Shown here in pieces: positions 13,271 to 13,854 of a stretch of 13,854 bases of DNA. The position numbers and the translations under genes were made by a program. Source of the DNA: Atopobiaceae bacterium (GTDB taxonomy: Bacteria > Actinomycetota > Coriobacteriia > Coriobacteriales > Atopobiaceae); the NCBI GenBank assembly GCA_015258485.1, contig JABZIF010000023.1:1-13854 (forward strand). Reading direction: 5' to 3'. Position 1 is the stretch's first letter. Every line of letters begins with the position of its first letter. A model generated the notes under the pieces. That model had not been told where the DNA came from and did not search any database. It saw nothing but the letters and a program-made list of their open reading frames with translations.

Positions 13271-13854
13271 TTAGTCAAACCAGATCTTTACAACGTCACC
13301 GTCTGCAGAAGTAATATCCACAAGCGTGCCACTCTCGCCAGTCTTTGCAGCATCCATCACTGCATCAAGATTGATGTTAGAGAGCTGCTCCTGAGTCTCC
13401 TGATTAAGGTAGTTTCTGCTGAACTGGATTCCCGAATTCAAAACAAACTTTGCCAGGCCAAGAGGTACGCACATATCAACAACGTCGCCGTCGTCGGAGA
13501 CTACATACACATGCAAACCGTGCTTTGCAGAGCCGTTACCAAGGCGAACGCCCTTCTTCTTGTTATCGTCAGCCTCGTCTTTCTTCTCGACTTTGACCAT
13601 GCTCTTTCCAAAAAACTTACCAAAGCTGAAATCTGAAGACTGAGTAGCAATACCCTGATTGTCCTGCTCTGCAGGCTCTTCCACAATCTCTGCGGGCTGG
13701 TCAGGCTCAACGGAAACAACCTCACTAGCGCTCTTTTGAGCGGAAGCACTCTCCTGAGCGGAAGCGTTTGCGCCACTCAAAAGCTCGTCAACGGACACTC
13801 CAAGGAAGCGTGCAAGATCTGGCAACAGCGAGATATCCGGATAGTTAATGTCGT
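13271..13854 (-). CDS. XRE-family helix-turn-helix regulator, C-terminal part (5' end outside window)
   Basis: The frame is open to the right edge; about 194 residues are visible. The first ones read DINYPDISLLPDLARFLGVS followed by VDELLSG, the classic end of an XRE/Cro-CI helix-turn-helix domain, so the DNA-binding part is mostly cut off by the window. The TTG at 13825 is inside this domain and is not the true start. An Ala/Ser/Glu-rich disordered linker (about 30-85) and a basic patch (VEKKDEADDNKKKG) follow. The C-terminal 85 residues form a compact domain with HVYVVSDDGDVVDMCVPLGLAKF, NINLDAVMDA and GTLVDITSADGDVVKIWFD. This resembles the 'dGdkV.v.vPl.l...idld.i...GklvdV.saDGd.VeIw' domain attached to YvlB/DUF4097-type proteins. 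Composition is like the left part of the window, so it belongs to the host backbone. Confidence 0.75.
   Translation of the reverse strand, partial: DINYPDISLLPDLARFLGVSVDELLSGANASAQESASAQKSASEVVSVEPDQPAEIVEEPAEQDNQGIATQSSDFSFGKFFGKSMVKVEKKDEADDNKKKGVRLGNGSAKHGLHVYVVSDDGDVVDMCVPLGLAKFVLNSGIQFSRNYLNQETQEQLSNINLDAVMDAAKTGESGTLVDITSADGDVVKIWFD

Overview
The window looks like a chromosomal segment of a moderate-GC Gram-positive bacterium. A Coriobacteriia member such as Lancefieldella/Atopobium or Olsenella would fit, but this is inferred from the style of the genes (Tat-type lipoprotein, TM2-like/ComEC-type hydrolase with DUF3006, OmpR-type pair, GTG/TTG starts), not from a marker gene.

Left part, + strand (1-2921): a co-directional cluster. 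It holds the C-terminal end of a protein that may be a CPA1-type Na+/H+ antiporter, a serine alpha/beta hydrolase, a membrane-anchored ComEC-type metallo-beta-lactamase-fold hydrolase, and its usual small partner DUF3006, whose start overlaps the hydrolase stop. A terminator at about 3008-3043 separates this from the convergent - strand genes.

Middle, - strand (3081-6717): a predicted Tat-exported beta-helix lipoprotein, preceded in the genome by an OmpR-type response regulator/histidine kinase operon that ends in a clear terminator. An 11-bp-period direct repeat upstream of the lipoprotein gene looks like an OmpR/PhoB-type site, so the pair may control the lipoprotein.

Right part, - strand (about 6718-13100): visibly more AT-rich than both flanks, so probably acquired. 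Its core is a compact operon in the order (as transcribed) N6-adenine DNA methyltransferase (start 11860), large protein with two GHKL ATPase modules (N-terminal MORC/MutL/Hsp90-like, C-terminal histidine-kinase-like with an H-box), a stand-alone receiver protein, and an HNH endonuclease. Junctions are 4 nt, then 11-nt and 8-nt overlaps. Together these look like a restriction-modification type defence system in which a sensor-ATPase and phosphorelay may gate an HNH nuclease while the methyltransferase marks self DNA. A small glycine-rich membrane protein gene lies just upstream on the same strand and may be an accessory.

Right edge: about 500 bases of AT-rich noncoding DNA lead to a 59-nt near-perfect palindrome and two further stem-loops. 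These mark the return to ordinary composition and the 3' end of a - strand XRE-type regulator that runs off the window.
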